DNA of 64,000 nt from Amazonocrinis nigriterrae CENA67. Lineage in GTDB: Bacteria > Cyanobacteriota > Cyanobacteriia > Cyanobacteriales > Nostocaceae. The notes under the pieces are model-generated. The model worked only from the letters and a program-made list of their open reading frames with translations, had not been told where the DNA came from and ran no database searches. This document shows positions 17,259-26,834 of this stretch, one piece after another. The stretch spans positions 1 to 64,000 of the forward strand of contig NZ_JAECZC010000009.1 of the NCBI RefSeq assembly GCF_016056305.1. The letters run 5' to 3'. Position numbers and translations under genes: made by a program. The first letter of the stretch is position 1; each line of letters begins with the position of its first letter.

Positions 17259-17852
17259 TCAAATTTCAATTCTCTTTTCTAAGTACTGACCAATCATTGA
17301 TTGTTCGCCAGCACGGGAGATGATTGATTGTCTCGTGCGATATTTGCTACCAATTAACTTTAACTCTTCCTCAAATACTGAACCGTTGTACTCAGTTCGT
17401 AAACACAAAGTTTTGGGGTTGGGAAAATAATATTTTGCGGTAACTGGTTTAGATGTGGCAAAACCGCGATCGCGATATAAAGTATTTCCTAGAACTCCAA
17501 ATAGTGTATGACCTTTTGACTCCTTCCTACCATGTAGCACATCAGTACTTTCCCAAGTCACTGCTGCACCACACATCAAACTTACGCTAGCAGGTAAATC
17601 GTGCATCTTTGCAAGTTTTTGCAATTCATCGCATCCTTGCTTTAAAAAACGAATGGCAATTATACTCTCAATTTCCTTGGTTTCTCCTTCTGGAAGGGTA
17701 TAGTAACGCCGTTCGGATCGCCAATTACCTGTTGATTCTTGGAAAAACTCTGCAATCTGCAACTCTTCAGCGGTTTGTAGAATTTGTGGTGGTGATGTCA
17801 CTGTTTTTTGTCCTCGCGCAAAGTTAATCTCTAGTTGAGCATTGAGACTCAC
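17259..17852 (-). CDS. Phycobiliprotein lyase of the CpcS/CpeS family
   Basis: A 197-residue lipocalin-fold chromophore lyase that attaches phycocyanobilin (or a related bilin) to cysteines of phycobiliproteins in the phycobilisome pathway. Family hallmarks are EFFQESTGNWRSERRYY near residues 36-52 and the later beta-rich WESTDVLHGRKESKGHTLFGV and AKYYFPNPKTLCLRTEYNG. The start is GTG at 17852, the first usable codon upstream of this conserved region. The exact subfamily (CpcS1, CpcS2, CpeS-like) cannot be told without alignment. It is not next to phycobilisome structural genes. Confidence 0.82.
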   Translation of the reverse strand: MSLNAQLEINFARGQKTVTSPPQILQTAEELQIAEFFQESTGNWRSERRYYTLPEGETKEIESIIAIRFLKQGCDELQKLAKMHDLPASVSLMCGAAVTWESTDVLHGRKESKGHTLFGVLGNTLYRDRGFATSKPVTAKYYFPNPKTLCLRTEYNGSVFEEELKLIGSKYRTRQSIISRAGEQSMIGQYLEKRIEI

Positions 17853-18312
17853 TACATTACATCTGTCTCAAATATCAAATTTTGATAATTTTCTTAATCT
17901 AAACTAGATATTGCTACGATTACTGATAGTTTGACTACAATCCCAAGATTCAATTTGTAAAAGGGACTAGTGATTAGGGATTAGGATTAGGAAGAAGTTT
18001 CCCAGTACCTAGTACCCAATACCCAATCACGGATGTGAGGCTCAAAACTCAAGATAAAAGGCTTATTTGGAAGCGATCGCTTGTGTTATATCTTGAGGAT
18101 GAGTTTAGAAAAGCTAAACATACGTATACTAAGTATACAATGGGATTGCGTACTATAAAATTCTCCACCTCTGCGTCAACAGAGTAGTGCTGGGATTTTT
18201 TTCAATTAGATTAGACAATCACTGTTAATAGTCATCAGTCATCAATCATCAATTATCAGTCATCAATAAACGGCTGTTTGAGCCAAAAGCCGCCCTGATA
18301 GGAGCAAAATAA
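17853..18312. other. Intergenic region before the efflux operon
   Basis: Contains a heptamer array (17962-18028: GGGACTAGTGATTAGG followed by CCCAGTACCTAGTACCC units), a 15-bp perfect palindrome described separately at 18124-18138, and TCAGTCATCAATCATCA repeats at 18226-18265. No gene was seen; one 19-codon frame overlapping the palindrome is too short to support. Confidence 0.55.
18124..18138. promoter_or_regulatory. Candidate operator palindrome upstream of the RND efflux operon
   Basis: GTATACTAAGTATAC is a perfect palindrome (7-base arms around one base), 174 bases before the adaptor gene. It is the kind of site bound by dimeric repressors such as TetR-family proteins that control efflux pumps. 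No regulator gene is adjacent, so this is a structural observation only. Confidence 0.35.
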
Positions 18313-19758
18313 ATGATTTTGGACGGAAATAGCCCGCAGAAATTGTTGAAAATGCAAAATTTCACAGTTGCAAAGCAAGTAGTTAATCCTCGGTTACATC
18401 AGACAGCTAGCAAAGAGAATACACGGAAATTTCTCTATGGCTTTGGCTTGCAGCCTACTTTATGGATTGCTTGTTTGTTGAGTATTGGATTGATGACGGC
18501 CAGTTGTGGTTCATCTGAGAAAGACGCAGCCGACGCACAATCTCAAAGTCCGAATCAGCAACGGGGTGGCGGTGCAACAGCCGTAGATGCAGCGATCGCT
18601 AAAACTGGCTTATTAGAACAACCACAGAAATACACAGGTACTACTACACCATTTCGGATAGTATCAGTGCGATCGCAAATAGAAGCCAGACTATTAGCTT
18701 TAAACCTCGATGTCGGCGATAAAGTTAGCCAAGGGCAAAACGTCGGGTTATTAGATGATGCTTTGGTGTTAACAGCATTAACACAAGCAGAAGCAGAACT
18801 AGCAGCACTGCAATCAGAAGTAGCCAGGGCTAAAACTCAGGTTGGCAATGCTCGTGCTGAAGTTGAACGAACACGGCTACAACTGGTACAAGCTCAAGCA
18901 GACTCAGAACGGCAACAAAAACTATTTAAACAAGGCGCGATCGCCGAACAAACAGCCCAACAAGCACGCACAGAGGCGCAAACTGCCGAACAAGCACTCA
19001 AAGCTGCTCAAGAGCAAGTCCGCACAGAACAGCAAGCTGTAGCTGCTGCACAAAGAAGAGTAAACGCCCAAGCCGCAGTCGTTGCTCAAGCCAAAGAACG
19101 CAGATCATACGCTCAATTAATATCTCCTATTACTGGTGTAGTTACAGAAAAAGTCACAGAACCAGGTAATCTCTTACAAGTGGGTAATGAAGTCCTGAAA
19201 ATTGGCGACTTTAACCGTGTAAAAGTTGTAGTACAAGTTTCTGAATTAGAACGGGCACAAATTCAAGTAGGACAATCTGTGCAAGTCCGCTTAGATGCTT
19301 TACCAAATCAAGTATTAATTGGCAGAGTCACACGCATTTCTCCTGCCGCCGATGCCACAGCGCGTTTGATACCAGTGGAGGTAGTCATTCCCAACAGTCA
19401 AGACCAAATTGGCAGCGGACTACTAGCGCGAGTTATTTTTGCAACTCAAACACCACAGCGAGTTGTAGTATCCCAGACAGCTATTGTGCAACCAGCAGGG
19501 GAGAAAGGGAGCAAGGGAGCAGGGGAGCTACAAGACCAAGTAGGGACAATCTTTGTAGTACAGGATATAGAAGGTAAAACCAAGGTGAGTGCGCGTGCTG
19601 TCACTTTAGGGAAAAAGGCTAATAGTCAAGTGGAAATTTTATCTGGTTTGCAACCAGGAGAGCGCTATGTTGTCCGTAGTGGTAAGCCGTTAAAAGAGGG
19701 AGAAGCCGTAAGACTATCAATTATTTCCGAAACAGCACAGCCAAACCCTAAACAATAA
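18313..19758 (+). CDS. RND efflux periplasmic adaptor (membrane fusion lipoprotein)
   Basis: A 481-residue HlyD/AcrA-type membrane fusion protein linking an inner-membrane RND pump to an outer-membrane channel. It has a long N-terminal region, a hydrophobic segment and a lipobox MTASC (Cys65). A barrel-sandwich/lipoyl half, a coiled coil rich in Ala/Gln/Glu (about residues 160-260), and the returning lipoyl half (YAQLISPITGVVTEKVTEPG) follow, with a C-terminal beta-barrel. TAGGAG is 8 bases before the ATG, which supports this start. Residues in AGEKGSKGAGELQ near 400 are encoded by a heptamer-type insertion (19496-19528). It forms an operon with the pump gene, which starts 63 bases downstream. 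Confidence 0.93.
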   Translation: MILDGNSPQKLLKMQNFTVAKQVVNPRLHQTASKENTRKFLYGFGLQPTLWIACLLSIGLMTASCGSSEKDAADAQSQSPNQQRGGGATAVDAAIAKTGLLEQPQKYTGTTTPFRIVSVRSQIEARLLALNLDVGDKVSQGQNVGLLDDALVLTALTQAEAELAALQSEVARAKTQVGNARAEVERTRLQLVQAQADSERQQKLFKQGAIAEQTAQQARTEAQTAEQALKAAQEQVRTEQQAVAAAQRRVNAQAAVVAQAKERRSYAQLISPITGVVTEKVTEPGNLLQVGNEVLKIGDFNRVKVVVQVSELERAQIQVGQSVQVRLDALPNQVLIGRVTRISPAADATARLIPVEVVIPNSQDQIGSGLLARVIFATQTPQRVVVSQTAIVQPAGEKGSKGAGELQDQVGTIFVVQDIEGKTKVSARAVTLGKKANSQVEILSGLQPGERYVVRSGKPLKEGEAVRLSIISETAQPNPKQ

Positions 19759-19821
19759 AAGTGAACAATTAAAAATTACCTTTTGACATTTTTAATTTTT
19801 AATTGGAGCGAAGCGACAGTC

Positions 19822-22800
19822 ATGCAGCAAGTACAGAATAGCGGTGGATTTAGTTTAAGTGCGATATCAATTCGCCAACACATCGGCACACTCATGCTCA
19901 CCTTAGCAGTGATAGTCTTAGGTGTATTCTTTATTATCAAGTTGCCTGTAGATTTACTACCATCAATTACCTATCCTCGAATTGGTGTGCGGGTACAAGC
20001 ACCCGGAGTTTCGCCAGAGGTAGCTGTTGATGAAATTACAAAGCCATTAGAAGAAGCCTTTTCAGCTACTGAGGGCGTGATTCAAGTTTTTTCCCAAACT
20101 CGTGAAGGACAGATCAGTTTGGATTTGTTCTTTCAACCAGGCGGCAACATTGACCAAGCCTTAAACGATGCTACAGCTGCTTTTAACAGAGCTAGAAGTA
20201 CTTTACCAGATACCATTGAAGAACCGCGCCTATTTAAAGTTGACCCTTCTCAATTACCTGTTTACGAATTGGCATTAACTTCGCCTTCCTTGTCAGGTGT
20301 AGATTTACGGGTTTTTGCCGAAGAAGAACTAGCCCGCGAACTCGGTGTAGTACCGGGAGTTGCAGGGGTGGACGTATCAGGAGGAGTTAATGAAGAAGTT
20401 CGAGTCAATATTGATTTGGATCGCTTGCAAGCTTTGGGTGTAGGTTTAACAGATGTTCTAGACCATCTTAGAGACCGCAACCAAGATATTTCTGGCGGTC
20501 GAATTTTGGGACAGAATTCTGAACCATTAACCCGTACCGTGGGGCGTTTTCAAAATGCCCAGCAAATCAAAGACTTGTCTTTTGAAGTCACATCTACTCC
20601 CTCATCTTCCTCATCCCCCTCATCTTCCCCTACCCCTACTCGCCGCGTCTACTTGCGAGATTTTGCCCAAGTCATTGATGGTTCAGAACAACAACGAGTT
20701 TACGTCTTACTCAATGGAAAAGAAGCTGTAAAAGTCAGTATTCAAAAGCAGCCAGATGCCAACACCATTGATGTTGTAGATGGTGTGAAAAAACGCTTGG
20801 AAGAATTGCGACAAGCTGGTGTAATACCCCAAGGAACAGTTTTGACACCAACTTTAGATGAGTCTCGGTTTATCCGCAATTCTATTTCAAATGTTACTAG
20901 TTCCGGCTTGTTTGGCACAGCATTAGCAGCGATCGCAGTTCTCCTGTTTTTAGGTTCCCTACGGCAAACTTTTATCATCGTCATCGCTATTCCTTTAGCA
21001 ACCCTTGCAGCCATCATTTTCATGGGGTTATTTGGCTTATCACTTAACGTTTTTAGTTTGGGTGGTTTGGCTCTAGGTGTAGGTATTGTAGTAGATAACT
21101 CCATTGTCATGTTGGAGAACATTGCCGAGGGCGCAGGTATGACTCCTGGCAAAGATACGAGAACCCCCTTGAATTCACGACAATTAATTTCTCAAGCAGA
21201 ACAAAGTAGCCAAGAAGTAGAATCAGCTTTAGTTGCTTCCACGAGTACAAACTTGGTAGCAGTGTTACCATTTTTACTTATTGGTGGCTTTATCGCGCTA
21301 CTGTTCAACGAGTTAATTCTTACCATCAGCTTTTCCGTAGCCGCTTCGATTTTGATAGCTGTCACCGTTGTACCGATGTTAGCATCTCGGATGTTGGCAT
21401 GGAAATTTTCTAGCCGCTTGAGTAATTTTTGGCTACTACGAGAATTTAATCGTCGCTTTGATGCTGCTACTAGAGGTTATGGTGGATTTTTAGCTGGGAT
21501 ACTACGGTGGCGAATAGTAACGGTTGCGATCGCTACTATCCTGTTGGGTGGTGGTAGTTTGTGGATGGCTCCGCAAATTCCTCAAGAAATCTTACCCCGC
21601 ATCAATACAGGACAAGCCAACTTAAATGCTCAATTTCCTCCCGGTACACCGCTAGAAACTAACAAAAAAGTTATGGCTGCGGTGGATGAAATTATCCGCA
21701 AGCAACCGGAAACAGAATATGTTTTTTCCACAGTTGGTGGTTCTCTGTTTGGCAATACTACCAACGAAAATGCTTTACGGGCTTCCAGCACCATTACCCT
21801 CAAACCAGGTACAGATGTGGAAGCTTATGTAGAACGAGTCACCAAACAGTTCAACAAACTAAATTTAGTAGGAATTCGCTTGCGTCTTGCTCCTGGTCAA
21901 GTGCGGGGCCTAATTCTCAACAACTCACCGGTGCGTGGTGCTGATGTTGATTTAATTCTTCAAGGAAATGATGCCAATGTTTTACAACAGGCTGGTCGCC
22001 AAGTACTAACAGCACTAGAAGAACGAGTCACCCAAGCCAGATTTCGCCCCGATGCAGATGACCGTCAACCAGAAATCCAAATTATTCCAGACTGGGAAAG
22101 AGTTTCAGCTTTGGGATTAAATACTACAGATATTGGCGAAACGATTCAAACTGCACTTGAAGGTAGCGTACCAACTCAACTACAACGTGGCAACCGTTTA
22201 GTTGATGTACGTGTGCAGTTAGATGAAACATCTGTGCAAACACCTTCTGAATTGGAAAGATTACCTTTGTTTGTGGAAAACAACCACCAAGTCCGCCTGA
22301 GCGATGTTGCCAAAGTTGTTGAAGGTCAAGCTCCAGGAGAAGTTCAGCGAATTAACCAGCGTCAGGTTTTCTTAATTGCAGGTAATTTAAGTGAAGGAGC
22401 CAGCCTGAGCAATGCTTTGGCAGAGGTGGATACAGTACTTAATAGTATAGATTTGCCTGAAGGTGTGAGCGTCTTACCTAGTACCGCAGCTGAATCTAAT
22501 CAGCAACTACAAAGCTCACTGCAACTATTAGGTGGATTAGCTGCCTTTTTAGTCTTTGTAGTTATGGCGGTGCAATACAATTCTCTGATTGATCCATTAG
22601 TCATTATGTTTACAATTCCCCTTGCCTTGGCTGGGGGTATTTTCGGTCTTTACATCACTAAGACCCCCATTGGTGCAACTGTAATAGTTGGTGCTGTTTT
22701 ATTGGTAGGTATTGTAGTTAACAATGCCATCATCATGGTGGAATTGGCAAATCAAATCCGTGAACGAGACAAAGTTGACCGCAAAACTGCAATTTTGCAA

Positions 22801-23064
22801 GCAGCACCTCAACGTCTGCGTCCAGTATTAATGACTACCATTACCACTGTTTTGGGTATGTTTCCACTGGCATTAGGCATTGGCGAAGGCTCAGAATTTC
22901 TCCAACCCTTGGGTGTGGTTGTGTTTTCAGGTTTATCTTTAGCCACAGTGCTGACGCTGTTTATCATCCCTTGTTTTTATATTTTGCTGCACGATCTTTT
23001 CGGTGGTAATTGGTTAAAGCCAGTGTCAGCTTGGCTACGTGTATGGAAGAAAAAATTTTACTAA
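19822..23064 (+). CDS. RND efflux pump, inner-membrane transporter (AcrB type)
   Basis: A 1080-residue resistance-nodulation-division pump. The ATG at 19822 was preferred to an upstream TTG because the family begins with a short cytosolic segment and TM1 (IGTLMLTLAVIVLGVFFIIKLPVDLLPSI). It has the expected two-fold pattern of one plus five membrane spans and a large periplasmic loop, repeated, with the TM4 proton-relay region GVGIVVDNSIVMLEN. A Ser/Pro stretch (TPSSSSSPSSSPTPT) in the first periplasmic loop is encoded by a heptamer insertion (20596-20640). Substrates cannot be predicted. No TolC-type gene is adjacent. Confidence 0.95.
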   Translation: MQQVQNSGGFSLSAISIRQHIGTLMLTLAVIVLGVFFIIKLPVDLLPSITYPRIGVRVQAPGVSPEVAVDEITKPLEEAFSATEGVIQVFSQTREGQISLDLFFQPGGNIDQALNDATAAFNRARSTLPDTIEEPRLFKVDPSQLPVYELALTSPSLSGVDLRVFAEEELARELGVVPGVAGVDVSGGVNEEVRVNIDLDRLQALGVGLTDVLDHLRDRNQDISGGRILGQNSEPLTRTVGRFQNAQQIKDLSFEVTSTPSSSSSPSSSPTPTRRVYLRDFAQVIDGSEQQRVYVLLNGKEAVKVSIQKQPDANTIDVVDGVKKRLEELRQAGVIPQGTVLTPTLDESRFIRNSISNVTSSGLFGTALAAIAVLLFLGSLRQTFIIVIAIPLATLAAIIFMGLFGLSLNVFSLGGLALGVGIVVDNSIVMLENIAEGAGMTPGKDTRTPLNSRQLISQAEQSSQEVESALVASTSTNLVAVLPFLLIGGFIALLFNELILTISFSVAASILIAVTVVPMLASRMLAWKFSSRLSNFWLLREFNRRFDAATRGYGGFLAGILRWRIVTVAIATILLGGGSLWMAPQIPQEILPRINTGQANLNAQFPPGTPLETNKKVMAAVDEIIRKQPETEYVFSTVGGSLFGNTTNENALRASSTITLKPGTDVEAYVERVTKQFNKLNLVGIRLRLAPGQVRGLILNNSPVRGADVDLILQGNDANVLQQAGRQVLTALEERVTQARFRPDADDRQPEIQIIPDWERVSALGLNTTDIGETIQTALEGSVPTQLQRGNRLVDVRVQLDETSVQTPSELERLPLFVENNHQVRLSDVAKVVEGQAPGEVQRINQRQVFLIAGNLSEGASLSNALAEVDTVLNSIDLPEGVSVLPSTAAESNQQLQSSLQLLGGLAAFLVFVVMAVQYNSLIDPLVIMFTIPLALAGGIFGLYITKTPIGATVIVGAVLLVGIVVNNAIIMVELANQIRERDKVDRKTAILQAAPQRLRPVLMTTITTVLGMFPLALGIGEGSEFLQPLGVVVFSGLSLATVLTLFIIPCFYILLHDLFGGNWLKPVSAWLRVWKKKFY

Positions 23065-23343
23065 ATATCTAGTGTTTATTAGAATGATTGTCATTAGTTA
23101 TTTGTCTTTTGTCATTAGTCGTTACAAAGGAAAAATAGATAATTATAGGACTTACACAAGAACTCTCTGAAAACCTCTTTACTTTGTGTCTTTTGCAGTA
23201 CCCTACCCTGCGGGAACGCCTGACGGCGAACGGGAAGCCGCTTACGCGTCTACGTTTTTTCATAGTTTTGCGTAAGTCATGAATTACAAAGCCCCTCTCC
23301 GCGTCGGAGAGGGGTTGGGGAGAGGTTCATCAAACTCACGTAT
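23065..23343. repeat. Repeat-filled convergent intergenic region
   Basis: Contains TTGTCATTAGT heptamer-like words (23090-23125), a dispersed Nostoc repeat with the words ACGCCTGACGGCGAAC and CGCTTACGCGTC (23195-23260), and a strong hairpin CCCCTCTCC-gcgtc-GGAGAGGGG at 23292-23314. The hairpin may terminate transcription from both convergent genes. Related CCCCTCTCC/GGAGAGGGG palindromes recur inside the dead IS at 37721-37859. Confidence 0.6.
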
Positions 23344-24288
23344 TTAAGACTCAATTAATACAAATTTGCGAATATGAGGGTTGTTAATTTGAGAGTGGCG
23401 GAAGCAGAAAATAGTCAACAAAAGCCACCAAGCAAACAGAGAAAACAAAGATTTATCTAATATTGATATAAAGCTTTGGAGGTTTCTTTGCTTGAGCGCT
23501 ACCAAACTCCAATGTAGTTTCAGGTAATTTTTAATATGTTCAAAAGCAGGAACATGAGAATTATGTTTACTATCAATCAAAGCGTATATTTTCTTTTTCA
23601 TTAAAATATTGGTATCTAGTCGCCGAGCCAAAGAAAATTTTTGATTATACGCGCCAGGCCAAATGGTACGGTAAGCGAGGCACTGATTGAGGAAAATGGC
23701 ATCACCAAACTGGGCAATGCGAATCCAAGAATCAATGTCATCACAGTTAGCATCTAGTTGGGAATCCCATCCGCCAGTTTTCCAGAAAGCCTCACGACGG
23801 CAAGCCACTTGCACAGGTGTACCAAAGGGTACAAGCTCTAAGAGCATACCGTAATGAATATCTGCTTGGGGAATACAGAAAGCTAAGCCAGGGCCAAGTC
23901 GGGGGGTGCGGCTGAGTTCAACTTCATCACTATCCACCTGAGCAGCAATACAAGAACAAATGGCAGCATTAGGGCAAAGTGCGATCGCCTGTGCCATTTG
24001 TTCTATACAGTTGGGAGATAAGTAATCATCATCATCTAAAAACTTAATCCAATCGCCGCTAGCTTTTTGAACTCCAGCATTGACTGTTGCTGCGTGACCT
24101 TTGTTAACTTCATTGCGATGATAGATAACAGAGTCACCCAAGCTTTTGACATAAATTTCAGTATCTTGAGACGAACAGTCATCAGCAACAATTACCTCAC
24201 AAGCAATTGTCTGGTTGAGAGCAGAATCAATAGCCCGACGCAACAAGTTTAAGCGATTATAGGTAGTGATGACGACGCTAAATTTCAT
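23344..24288 (-). CDS. Family 2 glycosyltransferase
   Basis: A GT-A fold glycosyltransferase of 314 residues that probably adds a sugar from a nucleotide donor to a polysaccharide or glycolipid. The N-terminal GT2 signature is FSVVITTYNRLNLLRRAIDS, and the metal-binding acidic motif is KFLDDDDYL (Asp85-Asp88). The start at 24288 was chosen because the nucleotide-binding strand begins there; a longer frame to 24363 adds an unrelated 25 residues. A hydrophobic stretch near the C-terminus (LFSLFAWWLLLTIFCF) may tether it to the membrane. No polysaccharide cluster surrounds it. Confidence 0.9.
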   Translation of the reverse strand: MKFSVVITTYNRLNLLRRAIDSALNQTIACEVIVADDCSSQDTEIYVKSLGDSVIYHRNEVNKGHAATVNAGVQKASGDWIKFLDDDDYLSPNCIEQMAQAIALCPNAAICSCIAAQVDSDEVELSRTPRLGPGLAFCIPQADIHYGMLLELVPFGTPVQVACRREAFWKTGGWDSQLDANCDDIDSWIRIAQFGDAIFLNQCLAYRTIWPGAYNQKFSLARRLDTNILMKKKIYALIDSKHNSHVPAFEHIKNYLKLHWSLVALKQRNLQSFISILDKSLFSLFAWWLLLTIFCFRHSQINNPHIRKFVLIES

Positions 24289-24646
24289 AAATATCACACC
24301 CTCAGCACAGCCTTCTGCAATATAACTTGCATACTGTAGCTGCCGTATCGGTAGAATTATCAATATCTAAATCTACAAGGCTTATGCAACTGGCACATAT
24401 ATCTTTTGTTATAGAAGTTAAGAGTCAAGAGGAGACATTTGCGTTTTGAGGTTCTCTCGCTCTCATGCAAGTGGTTTGAGAACCCAATCTCTTGTACTAC
24501 CTCACTACACGACAGGCTGCTTTTAACTCTCAACAACCTTGTAGAGGAAAATAGAAACTTGGGTAAGTCCTGATGTAAAATCAGTAGACTGAAACAGGTT
24601 TCTCGATTTATCATTGATGATTGTGAGTTTTTAAAGCAAAGAGGCT
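24289..24646. other. Divergent intergenic region between GT2 and rplS
   Basis: About 360 bases holding the leaders and promoters of two divergent genes. I saw no gene and no clearly matched promoter. The rplS ribosome binding site AGAGGC lies just before 24647. Confidence 0.45.
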
Positions 24647-25009
24647 ATGAGCGCTCAAGAGATTATCCGCTCCATTGAAGCGGAACAACTAAAATCGGAT
24701 CTGCCCTTAATTTACGTGGGCGACACTGTGAAAGTCGGAGTCAAAATCAAAGAAGGTGACAAATACCGCGTGCAACCCTACGAAGGTGTTGTGATTGCCA
24801 AACGTAATGGCGGTATTAATGAAACAATTACAGTCCGCCGCGTATTTCAAGGTATTGGCGTTGAGCGGGTGTTTCTGCTCCATTCTCCCCGAATTGACAG
24901 CATCAAAGTTTTGCGCCGTGGTAAAGTCAGACGTGCTAAGCTATATTATCTGCGCGATCGCGTAGGTAAAGCTACCCGGATCAAGCAACGGTTTGACCGT
25001 TCTTTGTGA
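24647..25009 (+). CDS. rplS: 50S ribosomal protein L19
   Basis: A 120-residue L19 at the 30S-50S interface. Recognisable sequence includes FKVGDTVKV-like [33 protein letters not shown], and the conserved end [24 protein letters not shown]. The ATG is preceded by AGAGGC. It heads a translation/transcription gene block (tRNA-Trp, secE, nusG, rplKAJL). A small hairpin AGCGGC-attt-GCCGCT at 25047-25062 after the stop may end its own transcript. Confidence 0.98.
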   Translation: MSAQEIIRSIEAEQLKSDLPLIYVGDTVKVGVKIKEGDKYRVQPYEGVVIAKRNGGINETITVRRVFQGIGVERVFLLHSPRIDSIKVLRRGKVRRAKLYYLRDRVGKATRIKQRFDRSL

Positions 25010-25155
25010 TTAAGCGTTAGACAGTATGGGAAAAATCTTAACTCAAGCGGCATTTGCCGCTGATTTGTTCCCAAGACAAAAATAAGGTAATATAGAGTTC
25101 GGATTGTGTTAAACTAAAAAGGTTGAACACAACAACTGAATCCAAGCCAGCTTGT

Positions 25156-25228
25156 GCGCTCTTAGTTCAGTTGGTAGAACGCAGGTCTCCAAAACCTGAT
25201 GTCGGGGGTTCAAGTCCTCCAGGGCGCG
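25156..25228 (+). tRNA. trpT: tRNA-Trp (anticodon CCA)
   Basis: A full cloverleaf can be drawn. The acceptor stem GCGCTCT pairs with AGGGCGC (one T-G pair). The D-arm is around AGTTCAGTTGGTAGAAC, and the anticodon stem CAGGT/ACCTG encloses the loop CTCCAAA with CCA at 25189-25191. The T-arm is GGGGGTTCAAGTCCTCC and the discriminator is G25228. The 3' CCA is not encoded. The gene lies directly upstream of secE-nusG, a conserved bacterial arrangement. Confidence 0.97.
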
Positions 25229-25246
25229 CTCGGAAGCAAAAAACAT

Positions 25247-25320
25247 AACCCGGAACAGTAGCACATCTGCTAGTATAGCAGTTAGTGCTAGTGATTTCGG
25301 GTATAGTTATTTTATTATTT
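25247..25320 (+). terminator. Long imperfect hairpin with T-rich tail between tRNA-Trp and secE
   Basis: AACCCGGAA...TAGCAC pairs with GTGCTA...TTTCGGGT, enclosing an inner hairpin CTGCTA-gta-TAGCAG. It is followed by ATAGTTATTTTATTATTT. This fits an intrinsic terminator or a partial attenuator that separates the tRNA transcript from secE-nusG. Confidence 0.45.
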
Positions 25321-25422
25321 GCAGCTTTCTTGCTTCCACTAAAGTTAGGACGGAATTAAAGCTGTAACCCTGAACGTGAACTAGCAGGATATAGCTATAT
25401 AAGAATGGGGAGATAAACGACT

Positions 25423-25644
25423 GTGGCCAAGAAAAATGAAGCAGAAATGCCAGAAACCACGAATGGGTTTAGCTTGCTCAACTTCTTCCAAGGAACTAGA
25501 GAAGAGCTTGAGAAAGTGGTTTGGCCCAGTCGCAAGCAGCTAGTAAGTGAATCAGCGGCTGTGTTGCTGATGGTGACACTTTCCGCTTCTTTGATCTATT
25601 TGGTTGATGGATTCTTCACTTGGGCAGCAAAACAGGTATTCTGA
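25423..25644 (+). CDS. secE: Preprotein translocase subunit SecE
   Basis: A 73-residue single-span SecE of the cyanobacterial type. It has an amphipathic segment followed by the conserved EELEKVVWPSRKQLVSES and the membrane span AAVLLMVTLSASLIYLVDGFF. It stabilises SecY in the plasma or thylakoid translocon. The start is GTG at 25423. Its stop codon overlaps the nusG start (TGATG), indicating translational coupling. Confidence 0.96.
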   Translation: MAKKNEAEMPETTNGFSLLNFFQGTREELEKVVWPSRKQLVSESAAVLLMVTLSASLIYLVDGFFTWAAKQVF

Positions 25645-26276
25645 TGACTTCTGCAACAGACGAACCACTCAATTCGACTTTGCAGTCAGAGGAAACAGCA
25701 GAAACAGCGCTCAAAGAAGCACGCTGGTATGCGGTGCAAGTAGCCTCCGGCTGTGAAAAACGTGTCAAGACAAACTTGGAGCAACGCATCCAAACTTTTG
25801 ATGTCGCCGACAAAATAGTTCAGGTAGAAATTCCACACACGCCAGCGGTAAAAATTCGCAAAGATGGCAGTCGCCAGCACACAGAAGAAAAAGTTTTTCC
25901 TGGTTATGTGCTAGTGCGGATGGTGATGGATGATGACTCCTGGCAGGTGGTGCGAAACACTTCCCATGTAATTAATTTTGTGGGGGCAGAGCAAAAACGT
26001 GGCAGTGCCAAGGGTCGTGGTCACGTTAAACCAGTGCCTTTGAGCCATTCAGAAGTAGAACGTATATTTAAACAGACTGCTGAACAAGAGCCAATTGTCA
26101 AAATTGACATGGCTACTGGTGATAAGATAGTTGTGCTTTCTGGTCCATTTAAAGACTTTGAAGGCGAGGTGATTGAAGTCAGTCCAGAGCGGAGTAAGCT
26201 CAAAGCCTTACTCTCAATTTTTGGACGAGATACACCCGTGGAATTGGAATTTAATCAGGTAGAGAAACAGAGTTAA
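25644..26276 (+). CDS. nusG: Transcription termination/antitermination factor NusG
   Basis: A 210-residue NusG. The N-terminal NGN domain begins WYAVQVASGCEKRVKTNLEQR and contains VFPGYVLVRMVMDDDSWQVVRNT. The C-terminal KOW domain contains GDKIVVLSGPFKDFEGEVIEV and ends SIFGRDTPVELEFNQVEK. The ATG at 25644 overlaps the secE stop by one base and is preferred over an upstream in-frame start inside secE. It binds RNA polymerase to modulate pausing and links to ribosomes. Confidence 0.97.
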   Translation: MTSATDEPLNSTLQSEETAETALKEARWYAVQVASGCEKRVKTNLEQRIQTFDVADKIVQVEIPHTPAVKIRKDGSRQHTEEKVFPGYVLVRMVMDDDSWQVVRNTSHVINFVGAEQKRGSAKGRGHVKPVPLSHSEVERIFKQTAEQEPIVKIDMATGDKIVVLSGPFKDFEGEVIEVSPERSKLKALLSIFGRDTPVELEFNQVEKQS

Positions 26277-26282
26277 ATACAA

Positions 26283-26708
26283 ATGGCGAAGAAAGTAGTA
26301 GCGGTCATTAAACTGGCCTTGAACGCTGGGAAAGCCAACCCAGCACCGCCAGTTGGCCCCGCGTTGGGTCAACACGGCGTTAACATCATGATGTTCTGCA
26401 AAGAGTACAACGCCAAAACAGCAGACCAAGCTGGGATGGTGATACCTGTAGAAATTTCAGTATTTGAAGACCGGAGTTTCACATTTGTACTGAAAACGCC
26501 ACCAGCATCAGTATTAATTCGCAAAGCAGCGAAAATAGAAAGAGGCTCAAATGAACCCAACAAAAAGAAAGTTGGAAAAATTACCAGGGCACAATTGCAA
26601 GAAATTGCCCAAACCAAACTTCCTGACCTCAACGCCAACGATATAGAAGCGGCAATGAAGATTGTGGAAGGAACCGCCAGAAATATGGGTGTAACAGTTA
26701 CAGACTAG
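26283..26708 (+). CDS. rplK: 50S ribosomal protein L11
   Basis: A 141-residue L11 of the GTPase-associated centre. The N-terminal domain carries the conserved proline-rich [27 protein letters not shown], and the C-terminal RNA-binding domain ends [10 protein letters not shown]. It begins 6 bases after nusG, so it is co-transcribed with secE-nusG. Confidence 0.98.
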   Translation: MAKKVVAVIKLALNAGKANPAPPVGPALGQHGVNIMMFCKEYNAKTADQAGMVIPVEISVFEDRSFTFVLKTPPASVLIRKAAKIERGSNEPNKKKVGKITRAQLQEIAQTKLPDLNANDIEAAMKIVEGTARNMGVTVTD

Positions 26709-26786
26709 TCATTAGTCATTGGTCATTAGTCATTAGTAAAAAAATACAAATGACAAAGGACAAATGACAAAGGACAAATGACAAAA
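26709..26786. repeat. Heptamer arrays between rplK and rplA
   Basis: TCATTAG/TCATTGG units repeat in 7-base steps (26709-26743), followed by CAAATGACAAAGGA units (26749-26785). The arrays occupy most of the 126-base gap between two ribosomal protein genes that are normally close together. Confidence 0.75.
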
Positions 26787-26834
26787 TTTTATCGGGGGAG
26801 AAGCGAAGCTTCGGAATGACCCCAGGAGAAAAAA

